Assembly: GCF_039526385.1 (NCBI RefSeq)
Contig: NZ_BAAAIX010000016.1
Span: forward strand, 62,001-126,000
Source of the DNA: Luteococcus peritonei
Lineage (GTDB): Bacteria > Actinomycetota > Actinomycetes > Propionibacteriales > Propionibacteriaceae
Direction: 5' to 3'
DNA length: 64,000 bases
The position numbers and the translations under genes are program-made. The notes under the pieces are model-generated. The model searched no databases. It was not told where the DNA came from and saw only the letters and a list, made by a program, of their open reading frames with translations. Below, in pieces: positions 24,293-33,114 of this stretch; the stretch's first letter is position 1, and each line of letters begins with the position of its first letter.

Positions 24293-24883
24293 ATGGCGAC
24301 GATCGAGGTGGAGCGCTGGTGGGGCAACACGCCTGCGGCGCAGGGTTCCGGGCGGGCACTGCTGGTGCTGCCCGGCATGAACTACCCGGTGGACGGGGCG
24401 GGCATCATGCTCCCGGTCCGCGCGCTGGCCGAGCAGGGCTGGGAGGTCTTCGCGGTGGCCTGGGACCTGGCCGATGTGCGGGAGGACCCTCAGGCCCTGC
24501 GGCAGGCCGTAGAGCAGGCGGCGGAGCAGGCACACCAGGCCGCAGGTGGGGCCACGACGATGATGCTGCTGGGCAAGTCCGTCGCCTCGCTGGCCACCGG
24601 ATGGGTGGCGCGGGCCGCGATGCCCGCCATCTGGCTCACGCCCATGCTCACCCGCCCCGAGGTCTGCGGGGCCTTGGCTGCATCGCCGGCTCCCGCGCTG
24701 CTGGCCGGTGGCAGCGCGGACCAGCTCTGGGACGGCGCCGCGGCGCGGGCAACCGGCAAGCAGGTCCTGGAACTCGGTGCGGTCGACCACGGCTTCATCA
24801 GCCCCAGCGGCGATCCGGCCTACCTGGCGACCATGACGCGTCTCACCGCCGCCTGCACCGACTTCGCGGCCAGCCTGGGCTGA
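24293..24883 (+). CDS. small alpha/beta hydrolase
   Basis: The 196-residue product has an alpha/beta-hydrolase layout: LLVLPGMNYPVDG (oxyanion-hole region) near residue 24, a nucleophile-elbow-like segment LLGKSVASLATG with serine near residue 102, and a late DHGF that could supply the catalytic histidine. The elbow GKSVA replaces the usual GxSxG, as in several small dienelactone hydrolase-like or DUF-type hydrolases. The substrate is unknown. It stands alone between convergent neighbours. Confidence 0.65.
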   Translation: MATIEVERWWGNTPAAQGSGRALLVLPGMNYPVDGAGIMLPVRALAEQGWEVFAVAWDLADVREDPQALRQAVEQAAEQAHQAAGGATTMMLLGKSVASLATGWVARAAMPAIWLTPMLTRPEVCGALAASPAPALLAGGSADQLWDGAAARATGKQVLELGAVDHGFISPSGDPAYLATMTRLTAACTDFAASLG

Positions 24884-24947
24884 GACCCGGAGCCCGTCCT
24901 CGGGGCAGCAGAGGGGCGAGCGCCGCGGTGGTCGTGCCCGTGGCTGC

Positions 24948-25622
24948 TCAGTCCTCCACCAGGTGCAGGCCGAGCTCGCCGGCCATCTCGTGGGCGATGT
25001 CGTACAGGTCGTCGACGCGGATGGTGGCACCGCGCAGCCCGTCGAGACCCTTCAGGCCCACCAGCGAGCCACCCGACAGCGAGACCCGGGTGCTGGTGGC
25101 CTGGCTGAAACTGGCGCCCTCCAGGGTGCAGTCGGTGAAGCTGACGTCCTGCAGCCGGGCATTGGTGAAGTCGGCGCCGGTCAGGTCGCAGCCGGTGAAG
25201 CTGACCCGCTGCAGGTTGGCGAAACGGAAGTTGGCCAGCGACATCTGACAGTCCCGGTGCTCCAGGTCGGCCAGGGTGCAGCCGCTCAGCGCGATCCCCA
25301 CCAGCCGGCAGCCGCGCCAGGCCACCCGCTTCAGCCCGCTCTCGGTGAAGGCCGCATTGGCGGCATCCACCCCGTTCAGCTCCACGTCCACCCAGTTGGT
25401 GCGGTACCAGTCGCTGTCGGCCAGGCTGCCACGGGCCACGCGCAGGCTGGCCAGCTCCACGAACTCGGTGCTGTGGGCCTCCAGCGAGAGCAGCGTCACC
25501 TCCTGCTCGGTGACCAGGTCGTCGCTGCCCACCGACGACGGCCCCAGGTCTGCCACCGACTGCAGACGCACCTCGCGCTCGGACAGCTTGGGCGGGTGGG
25601 CGTGACGGGGGAGGGCCTGCAT
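24948..25622 (-). CDS. pentapeptide repeat protein
   Basis: The 224-residue product has tandem A(D/N)LxX-type five-residue repeats in its second half (for example ANFRFANLQRVSFTGCDLTG, ADFTNARLQDVSF), which fold as a right-handed beta helix. Some relatives (Qnr, MfpA) mimic DNA and protect gyrase, but most are of unknown function and there is no direct evidence here. The ATG at 25622 is chosen because TACGGT ends six bases upstream. An extension upstream would run into the efp promoter region. Confidence 0.8.
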   Translation of the reverse strand: MQALPRHAHPPKLSEREVRLQSVADLGPSSVGSDDLVTEQEVTLLSLEAHSTEFVELASLRVARGSLADSDWYRTNWVDVELNGVDAANAAFTESGLKRVAWRGCRLVGIALSGCTLADLEHRDCQMSLANFRFANLQRVSFTGCDLTGADFTNARLQDVSFTDCTLEGASFSQATSTRVSLSGGSLVGLKGLDGLRGATIRVDDLYDIAHEMAGELGLHLVED

Positions 25623-25628
25623 GGCGCC

Positions 25629-25634
25629 ACCGTA
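25629..25634 (-). promoter_or_regulatory. leaderless -10 box of pentapeptide repeat gene
   Basis: TACGGT on the reverse strand ends six bases before the ATG at 25622. Confidence 0.45.
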
Positions 25635-25679
25635 GCCGGTGCCCGGTCGCGCGGATCGTGGTGTCCAGCGGCAGTGGGT

Positions 25680-25685
25680 TAGACT
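25680..25685 (+). promoter_or_regulatory. -10 box of efp-nusB
   Basis: TAGACT would give a leader of about 34 bases carrying the AAAGGGA ribosome binding site of efp. Confidence 0.45.
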
Positions 25686-25725
25686 GTCGTGCCGACTCGC
25701 GGCAGACGTCTTGAAAGGGAAGTAC

Positions 25726-26289
25726 GTGGCTTCTACCAACGACCTGAAGAATGGCATGGTGCTCGACCTCGACGGTCAGCTCTGGCAGGTGATCTGGTTC
25801 CAGCACCACAAGCCGGGCAAGGGCAACACCGTCGTGCGCAGCAAGCTGAAGCACGTCCTGACCGGCAAGGTGGTCGACAAGACCTTCAACTCCGACACCA
25901 AGGTGGACACCGCGACGGTCGACCGTCGTGACATGCAGTACCTGTACCACGACGGCGACGGCTTCGTCTTCATGGACACCACCAGCTACGACCAGATGAC
26001 CCTCTCCGAGGCCGTCGTCGGCGAGGCCAAGGACTACCTGCTGGAGAACACCGTCGCCACGGTGGCCATCCACGAGGGCAACCCGCTCTACATCGACATG
26101 CCCGCCTCCGTCGAGCTCGAGGTCACCTACACCGAGCCCGGCCTGCAGGGCGACCGCTCCACCGGTGGCACCAAGCCCGCCACCCTGGAGACCGGCAAGC
26201 AGGTCCAGGTGCCGCTGTTCATCACCACCGGCGAGAAGATCAAGGTCGACACCCGCACCGGCGACTACCTCTCCCGCGTCAGCAACTGA
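25726..26289 (+). CDS. efp: elongation factor P
   Basis: The 187-residue product has the exact EF-P length and three-domain layout. EF-P relieves ribosome stalling at polyproline. The tip loop of domain I reads HHKPGKGNT, so the modifiable residue is a lysine, as expected for actinobacterial EF-P. The GTG start is set by AAAGGGA and by the family N-terminus (ASTNDLKNGMVL). Its stop shares a base with the nusB ATG (TGATG), the common efp-nusB operon. Confidence 0.97.
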   Translation: MASTNDLKNGMVLDLDGQLWQVIWFQHHKPGKGNTVVRSKLKHVLTGKVVDKTFNSDTKVDTATVDRRDMQYLYHDGDGFVFMDTTSYDQMTLSEAVVGEAKDYLLENTVATVAIHEGNPLYIDMPASVELEVTYTEPGLQGDRSTGGTKPATLETGKQVQVPLFITTGEKIKVDTRTGDYLSRVSN

Positions 26290-26786
26290 TGGTCCCCGAG
26301 GACGTCGTCGGGACGCCGGTTCCCGGCCGCCCCGACCTTCTCAAGCTCTCCCAGGAGCCGACGCTCGTGGTGCCCAACCCGCACCACAGCAGCCGCACCA
26401 AGGCCCGCAAGCAGGCCCTCGACATCCTGTTCGAGGCCGAGCTGCGCGACCGCGACCTTGTGACCACGCTCGACGAGCACATCGCCACCGGTGACCCGTC
26501 GGTGCGTGACTACGCCGAACAGATCGTGCGTGGCATCAACGAGCAGATGGCCCAGGTGGACCAGCGCATCGCCGACAGCTGCAGCGAGGGCTGGACCCTG
26601 GAGCGGATGCCGCGCGTGGACCGCAACCTGGCCCGGATCGGCGTCTGGGAGATCGACCACACCGACGCACCCGACGAGGCCGTCATCGCGGAGGCGGTGG
26701 CCCTGGCCACCGAGTTCTCCACCGACGACTCGGCCGCCTTCGTCAACGGCCTGCTCGCGCAGGCCAGCAGGACCAAGCAGGCCTGA
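26289..26786 (+). CDS. nusB: transcription antitermination factor NusB
   Basis: The all-helical NusB domain starts at SSRTKARKQALDILFEAELR and ends AAFVNGLLAQASR. NusB binds boxA RNA with NusE (S10) to support rRNA transcription. The ATG at 26289 overlaps the efp stop and gives 165 residues with about 30 extra N-terminal residues. A GTG at 26367 with CAGGAG ten bases upstream would give the usual family length and is a serious alternative. The hairpin at 26801-26830 ends the operon. Confidence 0.93.
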   Translation: MVPEDVVGTPVPGRPDLLKLSQEPTLVVPNPHHSSRTKARKQALDILFEAELRDRDLVTTLDEHIATGDPSVRDYAEQIVRGINEQMAQVDQRIADSCSEGWTLERMPRVDRNLARIGVWEIDHTDAPDEAVIAEAVALATEFSTDDSAAFVNGLLAQASRTKQA

Positions 26787-26800
26787 GCGCCCGCACGCCG

Positions 26801-26830
26801 CGACCCGGCCCGGGGATCCGGGGCGGGTCG
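26801..26830 (+). terminator. candidate efp-nusB terminator
   Basis: A long GC stem with one mismatch (26801-26813 with 26818-26830) and a GGAT loop, without a T tract. Confidence 0.45.
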
Positions 26831-26854
26831 TGCCGCGTCCGGAGCCCCTGCTGG

Positions 26855-26860
26855 CAGGAT
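26855..26860 (+). promoter_or_regulatory. leaderless -10 box of MFS gene
   Basis: CAGGAT ends seven bases before the GTG at 26868; an upstream ATG at 26859 lies inside the box itself. Confidence 0.4.
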
Positions 26861-26867
26861 GTGGCGG

Positions 26868-28118
26868 GTGCCCACCCACGACGCCACAGTGACCGCTCCC
26901 GCCGCCGAGGACCTGGAGCGGGTGCAGCGCCGGGTGGTGCGAGTCCTCTTCGGCGCCCAGGTGCTGGCCGGGCTGGGCATGGGCGCGGGGATGTCGATCG
27001 GCTCCCTGCTCGCCTACGAGGTGACCAGCAACGAGGCACTGGCCGGCATCTCCCGGATCATCTCGGGGCTCTCGGTGGCCGTGCTGGCGGTGCCGCTGGC
27101 ACGCCTGGCCACCACCCACGGCCGTCGGGTGGCGCTGGGCACCGGCTGGGCCGTGGCGAGCCTGGGCGCGTTGCTGCTGGTGGCGGCGATCGCGAGCCAT
27201 TCGGTCGCGCTGCTGATGCTGGGCATGTTCGCCTTCTCGGCCGGTTCCGCAGCCGGCCTGCAGGCACGTTTCGCGGCCACCGACCTGGCCCGTCCGGAGC
27301 ACCGGGCGCGCACCCTCTCCCTGGTGGTCTGGGCCACGACGCTGGGCTCCATGCTGGGCCCCAACCTGGCGGCGCCGGGTGCGGTGGTGGGCCGCTGGCT
27401 GGGCATTGCCGACATCGCCGGTGCCTACCTGCTCGCGGCGCTCGGCACGGTGCTGAGCGCCGGCTTCGTGCTGGCGACGCTGCGCCCGGACCCGCTGCTG
27501 CTGGCCCGCGGGAAGGCCCCGGCGGGCCGCCCCACGGGCAGCCTGGCCATGGTGCGGTCCGCCTGGCATCAGCCCGAGCTGCGCCTGGCCCTGGTCACCG
27601 TCGCCTGTGCCCAGTTCGTGATGGCCTCGGTGATGGTGCTGACCCCGGTGCACATGAGCGTGCACCACCACTCGTTGGCCGCGGTGGGGCTGACCATGAG
27701 CATCCACATCGCCGGCATGTATGCGCTGAGCCCGCTGGTGGGCATGGCGGTGGATCGTGCCGGCGAGCGGTTCGTGGTGGTGGCGGGCGTCGGCGTGCTG
27801 GCGGCCTCCCTGCTCACCGCCTGGTTCGCGGGCACCGGCGCGGTGCTGCTGAACCTGGCCCTCTTCCTGCTGGGCCTGGGCTGGTCGATGTGCTCGGTGG
27901 CCGGCTCCGCGCTGGTCACCCGGGTGGCGCCGGACGCGGACCGGCCGCAGCTGCAGGCCAGCGCCGACACCGCCTCCAACCTGTCCGCCGCCCTGGCCGC
28001 AGCGCTGTGCGGACCGGTGATGGGCCTGGTGGGCTACCGCGGCCTGGCCGCCTTCGCGGCCCTGGCGCTGGTGCCGGTGGTGGTGGTCCTGCTCAGTGCG
28101 GCTCGACGGCGATCTTGA
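26868..28118 (+). CDS. MFS transporter
   Basis: The 416-residue product has about 12 membrane helices and the loop motif RLATTHGRRVALG between helices 2 and 3, typical of major facilitator drug/sugar efflux-like carriers. The substrate cannot be named. The GTG at 26868 is chosen over the ATG at 26859 because of the -10 box. The last 26 bases overlap the convergent dehydrogenase gene, so there is no terminator between them. Confidence 0.85.
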   Translation: MPTHDATVTAPAAEDLERVQRRVVRVLFGAQVLAGLGMGAGMSIGSLLAYEVTSNEALAGISRIISGLSVAVLAVPLARLATTHGRRVALGTGWAVASLGALLLVAAIASHSVALLMLGMFAFSAGSAAGLQARFAATDLARPEHRARTLSLVVWATTLGSMLGPNLAAPGAVVGRWLGIADIAGAYLLAALGTVLSAGFVLATLRPDPLLLARGKAPAGRPTGSLAMVRSAWHQPELRLALVTVACAQFVMASVMVLTPVHMSVHHHSLAAVGLTMSIHIAGMYALSPLVGMAVDRAGERFVVVAGVGVLAASLLTAWFAGTGAVLLNLALFLLGLGWSMCSVAGSALVTRVAPDADRPQLQASADTASNLSAALAAALCGPVMGLVGYRGLAAFAALALVPVVVVLLSAARRRS

Positions 28119-29130
28119 CGCCCAGCTGGTCGCTGACCGCCTGCACCGCGCGGTCCACATCGCCCAGCTCGAAGCCGTGGGTCACGATCCGCTCCGCGTC
28201 GATGGCGCCACAGGCCAGCACCTGCACGGCCCGGTGCACGTCGCTGCGTCGGGCATTCGAGCCGCCGGTGACCACCAGCTCCTTGTAGTGCACCAGGTTG
28301 GGGTCCATCTCGACGGTGGAGCCCTTGGGGAAGCCGGCGAAGTAGTTCACCCGGCCGCCAACGCCGGCCAGTTCGAGGGCCTGGTTGGCCAGCGGCAGGG
28401 CGCCGATGGCCACCACGACGACGTCGGCGCCGCGGCCGCCACTCACCTCGTCGACCACCCGGGCCAGGTCCTCGGAGGTGGGGTCCACGGCGCGGGTGGC
28501 GCCCAGCTCCAGGGCCAGCTCGCGTCGGCCGGCGGAACGGTTGGTGACCACCACCTGGCTGGCGCCCTGGAGGCGGGCCAGCTGGGTGTGCAGCAGTCCG
28601 ATGGGCCCGGCACCCAGCACCACCACCACGTCGCCGGGCCGGGTGCTGAACTGGGAGGCGCCGTTGAGCACGCAGCTCAGTGGCTCGGCCAGGCAGAGCG
28701 TGCGGGCGGGCATCTCGGGGGTGAGGATGACGTTGCCGTTGCGCACCGCCCGCGCGGGCACCAGGCAGTACTCGGCCAGGCCACCGTCGATGGCGTAGCC
28801 GATCAGCTGCAGGTTGCTGCAGAAGTGCTCGCGGCCCGCCAGGCAGTTGGGGCAGTGGTTGCAGCTCACCACGATGGAGACCGTCGCCTGGGCGCCGGCC
28901 GGGTAGCCCTCGACGCCCTCACCAACGGCCTCGATCCGTCCGGCGATCTCGTGGCCCAGCACGACGCCGGGACGCACCCCGGCCGTCTTCGCGCCGGAGA
29001 TCAGCCGCAGGTCGGTGCCGCACAGCGTGGTGGCCTCGATGCGCAGCAGCACCTCTCCGGGACCGGGCGTGGGTGTGGCCCGCTCGGTGAGGCCGAAGTC
29101 ATGGGGGCTGTTGAGCACGGCGGCGCGCAT
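28093..29130 (-). CDS. zinc-dependent medium-chain alcohol/polyol dehydrogenase
   Basis: The 345-residue enzyme has the catalytic zinc ligand regions TTLCGTDLR and GHEIAG, a four-cysteine structural zinc loop (CNHCPNCLAGREHFC) and the NAD-binding VLGAGPIG. This is the sorbitol/threonine dehydrogenase-like subgroup of MDR enzymes that oxidise secondary alcohols of polyols. It is divergent from a dihydroxyacetone kinase, so a role in feeding a polyol-derived ketose into glycolysis is inferred. A perfect palindrome in the shared promoter region could control both genes. Confidence 0.85.
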   Translation of the reverse strand: MRAAVLNSPHDFGLTERATPTPGPGEVLLRIEATTLCGTDLRLISGAKTAGVRPGVVLGHEIAGRIEAVGEGVEGYPAGAQATVSIVVSCNHCPNCLAGREHFCSNLQLIGYAIDGGLAEYCLVPARAVRNGNVILTPEMPARTLCLAEPLSCVLNGASQFSTRPGDVVVVLGAGPIGLLHTQLARLQGASQVVVTNRSAGRRELALELGATRAVDPTSEDLARVVDEVSGGRGADVVVVAIGALPLANQALELAGVGGRVNYFAGFPKGSTVEMDPNLVHYKELVVTGGSNARRSDVHRAVQVLACGAIDAERIVTHGFELGDVDRAVQAVSDQLGVKIAVEPH

Positions 29131-29199
29131 CGCTCACTCCTGGATCGAGGGAAAGGGGCCTTCCAGCCAAACCCTAGCCAGCCGCGCCGCACAGTCATA

Positions 29200-29214
29200 G
29201 TGTGAATTTCACAC
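29200..29214. promoter_or_regulatory. perfect 15-bp operator palindrome between dehydrogenase and kinase
   Basis: GTGTGAATTTCACAC is a perfect inverted repeat about a central T. A further half site GTGTGA follows at 29220-29225. The spacing between TGTGA and TCACA is three bases, so it does not fit the six-base spacing of CRP/GlxR sites. It lies 39 bases upstream of the kinase start and 70 upstream of the dehydrogenase start. Confidence 0.6.
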
Positions 29215-29252
29215 CAACCGTGTGACCGACTTGTCTCCCCGAGGAGTGCGCA

Positions 29253-30932
29253 ATGACGCGTCTAGTCAACGATCCTTCCAATTTCCCGGCCGAGGCCGTC
29301 GCGGGCTTCGCGGATGCCTATTCCCAGTACGTGAAGCCCGTCTTCGGTGGCGTGGTCCGCTCCACGAAGACCCCGCAGGGCAAGGTCGCCCTGGTGGTCG
29401 GCGGCGGTTCGGGCCACTACCCGGCCTTCGCCGGCTGGGTCGGACCCGGCTTCGCCGATGGTGCCGTCTGCGGCAACATCTTCTCCTCGCCCTCGGGCGC
29501 CCAGGCCTACAGCGTGTGCAAGGCCGCCGACCGTGGCGCCGGGATCCTGATCGGCTTCGGCAACTATGCCGGCGACGTGCTTCACTTCGGCCAGGCCGTG
29601 GAACGGCTCAAGAGCGAGGGCCTCGAGGCCCGCACCCTGCTGGTCACCGACGACATCGCCTCCGCCGGGCCCGAGGAGCACCTCAAGCGGCGAGGCATCG
29701 CCGGGGACCTGCCCACCTTCAAGATCACCGGTGCCGCCTGTGAGGCGGGCGTCAGCCTGGACGAGGCGCAGCGCATCTTCGACAAGGCCAACCAGGCCAC
29801 CCGTTCCTACGGCGTCGCCTTCGCGGGCTGCACGCTGCCCGGAGCGGACCACCCGCTGTTCACCGTGCCCGAGGGCCGGATGGGCATCGGCCTGGGCATC
29901 CATGGCGAGGCCGGCGTCGACGAGGCCGAGCTGGGCAGCGCCGCCGACATCGCCAGGCTGCTGGTCGACGGGTTGCTGGCCGACCACCCGGCCGAGCAGG
30001 GTCAGCGGGTCGTGGCCATCCTGAACGGCCTGGGCGGCAGCAAGTACGAGGAGATGTTCGTGGTCTGGCACTCCGTGCAGCAGTTGCTGCGCGAGGCCGG
30101 GCTGGAGATCGCCCAGGGCGAGGTGGGGGAGTTCGTCACCAGTCTGGACATGGCCGGGATCAGCCTGACCCTGGTCTTCCTCGACGAGGAGCTCGAGAAG
30201 TACTGGTTCGCTCCCTGCGACACGCCCGCCTACCGCCGCGGTGCGGTCGGCGAGGTGGAGCGCGACGACACCGAGCTGGCCCAGCAGGCCACGAAGGTGG
30301 GTGTCGAGCAGCCGGGCTCGGCCGACTCCCAGCAGCTCGCCGCCCGCGCGGTGACCGTGCTGGAGCAGGTGGCCGCGCTGCTGCGCGAGAAGGAGACCGA
30401 GCTGGGCGACCTGGATGCGGTGGCCGGTGACGGGGACCACGGTGCTGCCATGGCGAAGGGCTCGGCGGCCGCCCTGGCCACCGCCCGGGACCTGGCCGGC
30501 CAGCAGGCCGGTGCCCAGACCCTGCTCTCCGGCGCCGGCGCCGCCTGGTCCGATGCGGCCGGCGGCACCTCGGGTGCTCTCTGGGGCGCCCTGCTGACTG
30601 CCGTCGGCAACAGTCTGGGCGACGCCGACCCCGCCGGGGAGCAGGCCGTCGCGCAGGCCCTCGAGGCCGCCCTGGAGGCCGTCGTCCGGCTCGGTGGCGC
30701 GCAGGTGGGTGACAAGACCCTGGTCGACGCCCTGCAGCCGGCCGTCGAGGCCTACCAAAGCAGCGGCAGCCTGGCCGAGGCCGTCACCGCCGCCCAGCAG
30801 GGTGCCGAGTCCACCAAGGACCTGGTGGCGAAGCTGGGCCGCGCCCGTCCGCTCGGCCAGCGCTCGCTGGGTCATGCCGACCCGGGTGCCACCAGTCTCG
30901 CCATGGTGCTGGAGCGCATCGCCCAGGGCTGA
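29253..30932 (+). CDS. single-chain dihydroxyacetone kinase (DhaK-DhaL fusion)
   Basis: The 559-residue product joins a DhaK domain (residues 1 to about 330; VVGGGSGHYPAFAG, covalent substrate histidine H217 in GLGIHGEAG) to a DhaL domain (from about 355; DLDAVAGDGDHG metal/ATP site, SDAAGGTSGA). This is the ATP-dependent single-chain form, not the PTS-dependent three-subunit form. It phosphorylates dihydroxyacetone or related short ketoses. GAGGAG lies eight bases before the ATG. Neighbours suggest a two-gene polyol route with the divergent dehydrogenase; no dedicated uptake gene is adjacent except possibly the MFS transporter. Confidence 0.92.
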   Translation: MTRLVNDPSNFPAEAVAGFADAYSQYVKPVFGGVVRSTKTPQGKVALVVGGGSGHYPAFAGWVGPGFADGAVCGNIFSSPSGAQAYSVCKAADRGAGILIGFGNYAGDVLHFGQAVERLKSEGLEARTLLVTDDIASAGPEEHLKRRGIAGDLPTFKITGAACEAGVSLDEAQRIFDKANQATRSYGVAFAGCTLPGADHPLFTVPEGRMGIGLGIHGEAGVDEAELGSAADIARLLVDGLLADHPAEQGQRVVAILNGLGGSKYEEMFVVWHSVQQLLREAGLEIAQGEVGEFVTSLDMAGISLTLVFLDEELEKYWFAPCDTPAYRRGAVGEVERDDTELAQQATKVGVEQPGSADSQQLAARAVTVLEQVAALLREKETELGDLDAVAGDGDHGAAMAKGSAAALATARDLAGQQAGAQTLLSGAGAAWSDAAGGTSGALWGALLTAVGNSLGDADPAGEQAVAQALEAALEAVVRLGGAQVGDKTLVDALQPAVEAYQSSGSLAEAVTAAQQGAESTKDLVAKLGRARPLGQRSLGHADPGATSLAMVLERIAQG

Positions 30933-30940
30933 GCGGCCGC

Positions 30941-30968
30941 GGGGCCGTCACCTGCCGGTGGCGGCCCC
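30941..30968. terminator. bidirectional terminator between kinase and acyltransferase
   Basis: GGGGCCG (30941-30947) pairs with CGGCCCC (30962-30968) around an inner CACC/GGTG stem. It lies between convergent genes and includes the stop codon of the acyltransferase gene. Confidence 0.65.
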
Positions 30969-32909
30969 GACGCGCTGCAACAGGGCGGCGGAGACCTTCG
31001 AGCCCACCAGCTCGTTGTCGAAGTGGGAACCGTCGGGGCGTCCCACCCGGCCGGGGCTGACCGTGTCGTCGCACAGCGCCGAGCCATAGGTCGCGCTCGG
31101 TGTCGGCGGGCGGTTGCAGACCACGTCGTCCATCGTGACGGTGCGCAGCCGCCGGTCGGAGCGTGCCATCTCGGTCACCATGGCATTCCAGGTGCGGCGG
31201 TAGTCGTCGTGCACGACCAGGCGCTGCAGGAAGGGAACGCAGGTGCGCGCCGAACAGCGAGTACGCATCCCGACGCCGGGCGGCTCGGTGAGCACCACCA
31301 CGAGAGTCGCACCGTTCACCGTGAGCCGGTCCACGGACTCCTCGAAGTCACGGCGCTGGGCCTGCCAGAAGGCCGGCGTGGCCGGTGTGAGCAGCTGGTC
31401 ACCCTGGTAGCGGTCGGCCACCTCGTAGCGAGACCACCAGACGACGGTGGCGGGGTTGGTGGCCACCAGCGCCTCGGACTGGCTCTGCCGCACCTGCGGG
31501 CACCGCTCACCGGCCACGTCGTCGGCGGAGATCCGCTGGTGCACCCCGAGCGGGGAGCAGCCGCCCATGCTGGCGCTGTCCACCGTGATCCCCGCAGCCT
31601 CACCGGCGGGGGCCAGCACCGGGAGCAGCCGCTTGGGGACCGAGTCACCCACCACCAGCCAGGCGTTGCGGTCGAGCGGCTTGCTGGGCAGCACGGCGCG
31701 CGCCAGCGGGGTGAGCGGCGTGCCACCCAGCGGCGCGGCCAGCAGGCTGGTGAAGAGCATCATCGCGGCGGCCAGGCCCACCGTTCGCCGGGTGGTGAAC
31801 CAGCCCGACCAGCGGCCGTTCAGGATCGGCTGCTCGTAGAGGTGGTAGCTGGCCGCTGCCAGGGCCACGGTGAGCAGGATGACGGCGGCCGCCCGCCACC
31901 AGGAGAAGTGCGCGTGGGCACCCAGCCAGACGGCCAGCGGCCAGTGCCACAGGTAGATGCCGTAGCTGATCCGGCCCAGGTAGCTCATCGGACCCCAGGC
32001 AAGGGCCCTGGAGAGCCACCAGTCCGGTGCGCTGCCGGCGGCCAGCACGAGCAGGGCGGTTCCCAGGCAGAAGACGAAGGCCTCCCCACGGAAGTAGCCG
32101 GCCGACGGTCCTGCGGCCCGGGAGAAGAGCACCACCATCGTCACCACGCCGAGCCAGCCCAGCAGCCGGGCATGGCGTCGCACCAGCCCGGCGATCGCGG
32201 GGCGGGAGACCAGCAGCGCCGCCAGGGCCCCCAGCAGCGGCTCGAAGGCCTTGGTGTCGGTGCCCATGTAGGCCCGGTCCGGGGCGGTGGGGTCGGTGAG
32301 CACCGCCAGCAGGATGGCGGAGCCGAGCAGCAGCAGGACCGTGACCGCCGTCAGCAGTCGCACGGCCTTCCTGCCCACGGAGCCGTCCCCGCGGTGGCGT
32401 CGCGCCAGGGTGAGGCAGCCGAACACGAGCAGCGGCCACAGCAGGTAGAACTGCTCCTCCACGGCCAGCGACCACATGTGCAGCAGCGGCGACTGGTTGC
32501 CGTCGTCGTTGAAGTAGCTGCCGGCCGTCATGAAGTGCCAGTTGGCCAGGTAGACCACGGTGTGGAAGGCGTCGCTGCCCAGCACCGGGCGGCGGTAGGC
32601 CGGGGCCATGGTCCAGGACCAGAGCAGTACCACGAGCACCACGAGCATCGCGGCCGGCATCAGCCGGCGCAGTCGTCGGGTCCAGAAGCGCACCAGGTCG
32701 ACCGACTCACGCTTCAGCAGACCCGAGACCAGGCCGGTGGTGATCAGGTAGCCCGACAGGACGAAGAAGACGTCGACGCCGATGAAACCCGCTGCCATGC
32801 CGGGCGCGGCCACGTGGAAGAGCACCACCAGGAAGACCGCGATGGTGCGGATCCCGTCGAGGGCGTCGAGCCGGGCGGCGCGGGGTGGTGGGGGCGCCTG
32901 CTGCGACAT
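30948..32909 (-). CDS. OafA/YrhL-type acyltransferase with C-terminal SGNH domain
   Basis: The 653-residue product has an N-terminal acyltransferase-3 domain of about ten membrane helices (ALDGIRTIAVFLVVLFH, GVDVFFVLSGYLIT, RFWTRRLRRLMPA) and an extracytoplasmic SGNH-hydrolase-like domain from about residue 415 with VVGDSVPKR (D422, S423). Such proteins transfer acetyl groups across the membrane to cell-surface polysaccharide or peptidoglycan. A very good AGGAGG lies six bases before the ATG. It is a stand-alone gene, divergent from carA. Confidence 0.88.
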   Translation of the reverse strand: MSQQAPPPPRAARLDALDGIRTIAVFLVVLFHVAAPGMAAGFIGVDVFFVLSGYLITTGLVSGLLKRESVDLVRFWTRRLRRLMPAAMLVVLVVLLWSWTMAPAYRRPVLGSDAFHTVVYLANWHFMTAGSYFNDDGNQSPLLHMWSLAVEEQFYLLWPLLVFGCLTLARRHRGDGSVGRKAVRLLTAVTVLLLLGSAILLAVLTDPTAPDRAYMGTDTKAFEPLLGALAALLVSRPAIAGLVRRHARLLGWLGVVTMVVLFSRAAGPSAGYFRGEAFVFCLGTALLVLAAGSAPDWWLSRALAWGPMSYLGRISYGIYLWHWPLAVWLGAHAHFSWWRAAAVILLTVALAAASYHLYEQPILNGRWSGWFTTRRTVGLAAAMMLFTSLLAAPLGGTPLTPLARAVLPSKPLDRNAWLVVGDSVPKRLLPVLAPAGEAAGITVDSASMGGCSPLGVHQRISADDVAGERCPQVRQSQSEALVATNPATVVWWSRYEVADRYQGDQLLTPATPAFWQAQRRDFEESVDRLTVNGATLVVVLTEPPGVGMRTRCSARTCVPFLQRLVVHDDYRRTWNAMVTEMARSDRRLRTVTMDDVVCNRPPTPSATYGSALCDDTVSPGRVGRPDGSHFDNELVGSKVSAALLQRVGAATGR

Positions 32910-33035
32910 GGGACCTCCTGCGTCGGGGGTGGGAGAACCGTTTGAGTGTAGGGGAGTCGCGCCGGCATGCCGGTAGTGCGAGGGGCGTGCCGTCCACGAT
33001 CGCCGGACCGTCGCTCCCCGCGCGCGGCGGGCTGC

Positions 33036-33041
33036 TATCGT
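33036..33041 (+). promoter_or_regulatory. candidate -10 box of carA
   Basis: TATCGT in an otherwise very GC-rich stretch; no clear -35. The leader would be about 67 bases and ends with the hairpin at 33087-33101. Confidence 0.3.
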
Positions 33042-33086
33042 CTCGGTGATCTCGCCTCCCGCGGATCGCGCTCACCCGCTAGGCCT

Positions 33087-33101
33087 TGCCCGGCTCGGGC
33101 A
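33087..33101 (+). promoter_or_regulatory. hairpin abutting the carA ribosome binding site
   Basis: TGCCCG-GCT-CGGGCA forms a six-pair stem that ends at the base before the GGGGAGG Shine-Dalgarno at 33102-33108. It could affect translation of the carA message; no PyrR-type element is recognisable. Confidence 0.3.
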
Positions 33102-33114
33102 GGGGAGGATGGCC

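Noticed and set aside
26859..26861. ATG as start of the MFS gene
   Set aside because: It lies inside the CAGGAT box that, by the spacing seen elsewhere in the window, directs transcription from the GTG at 26868.
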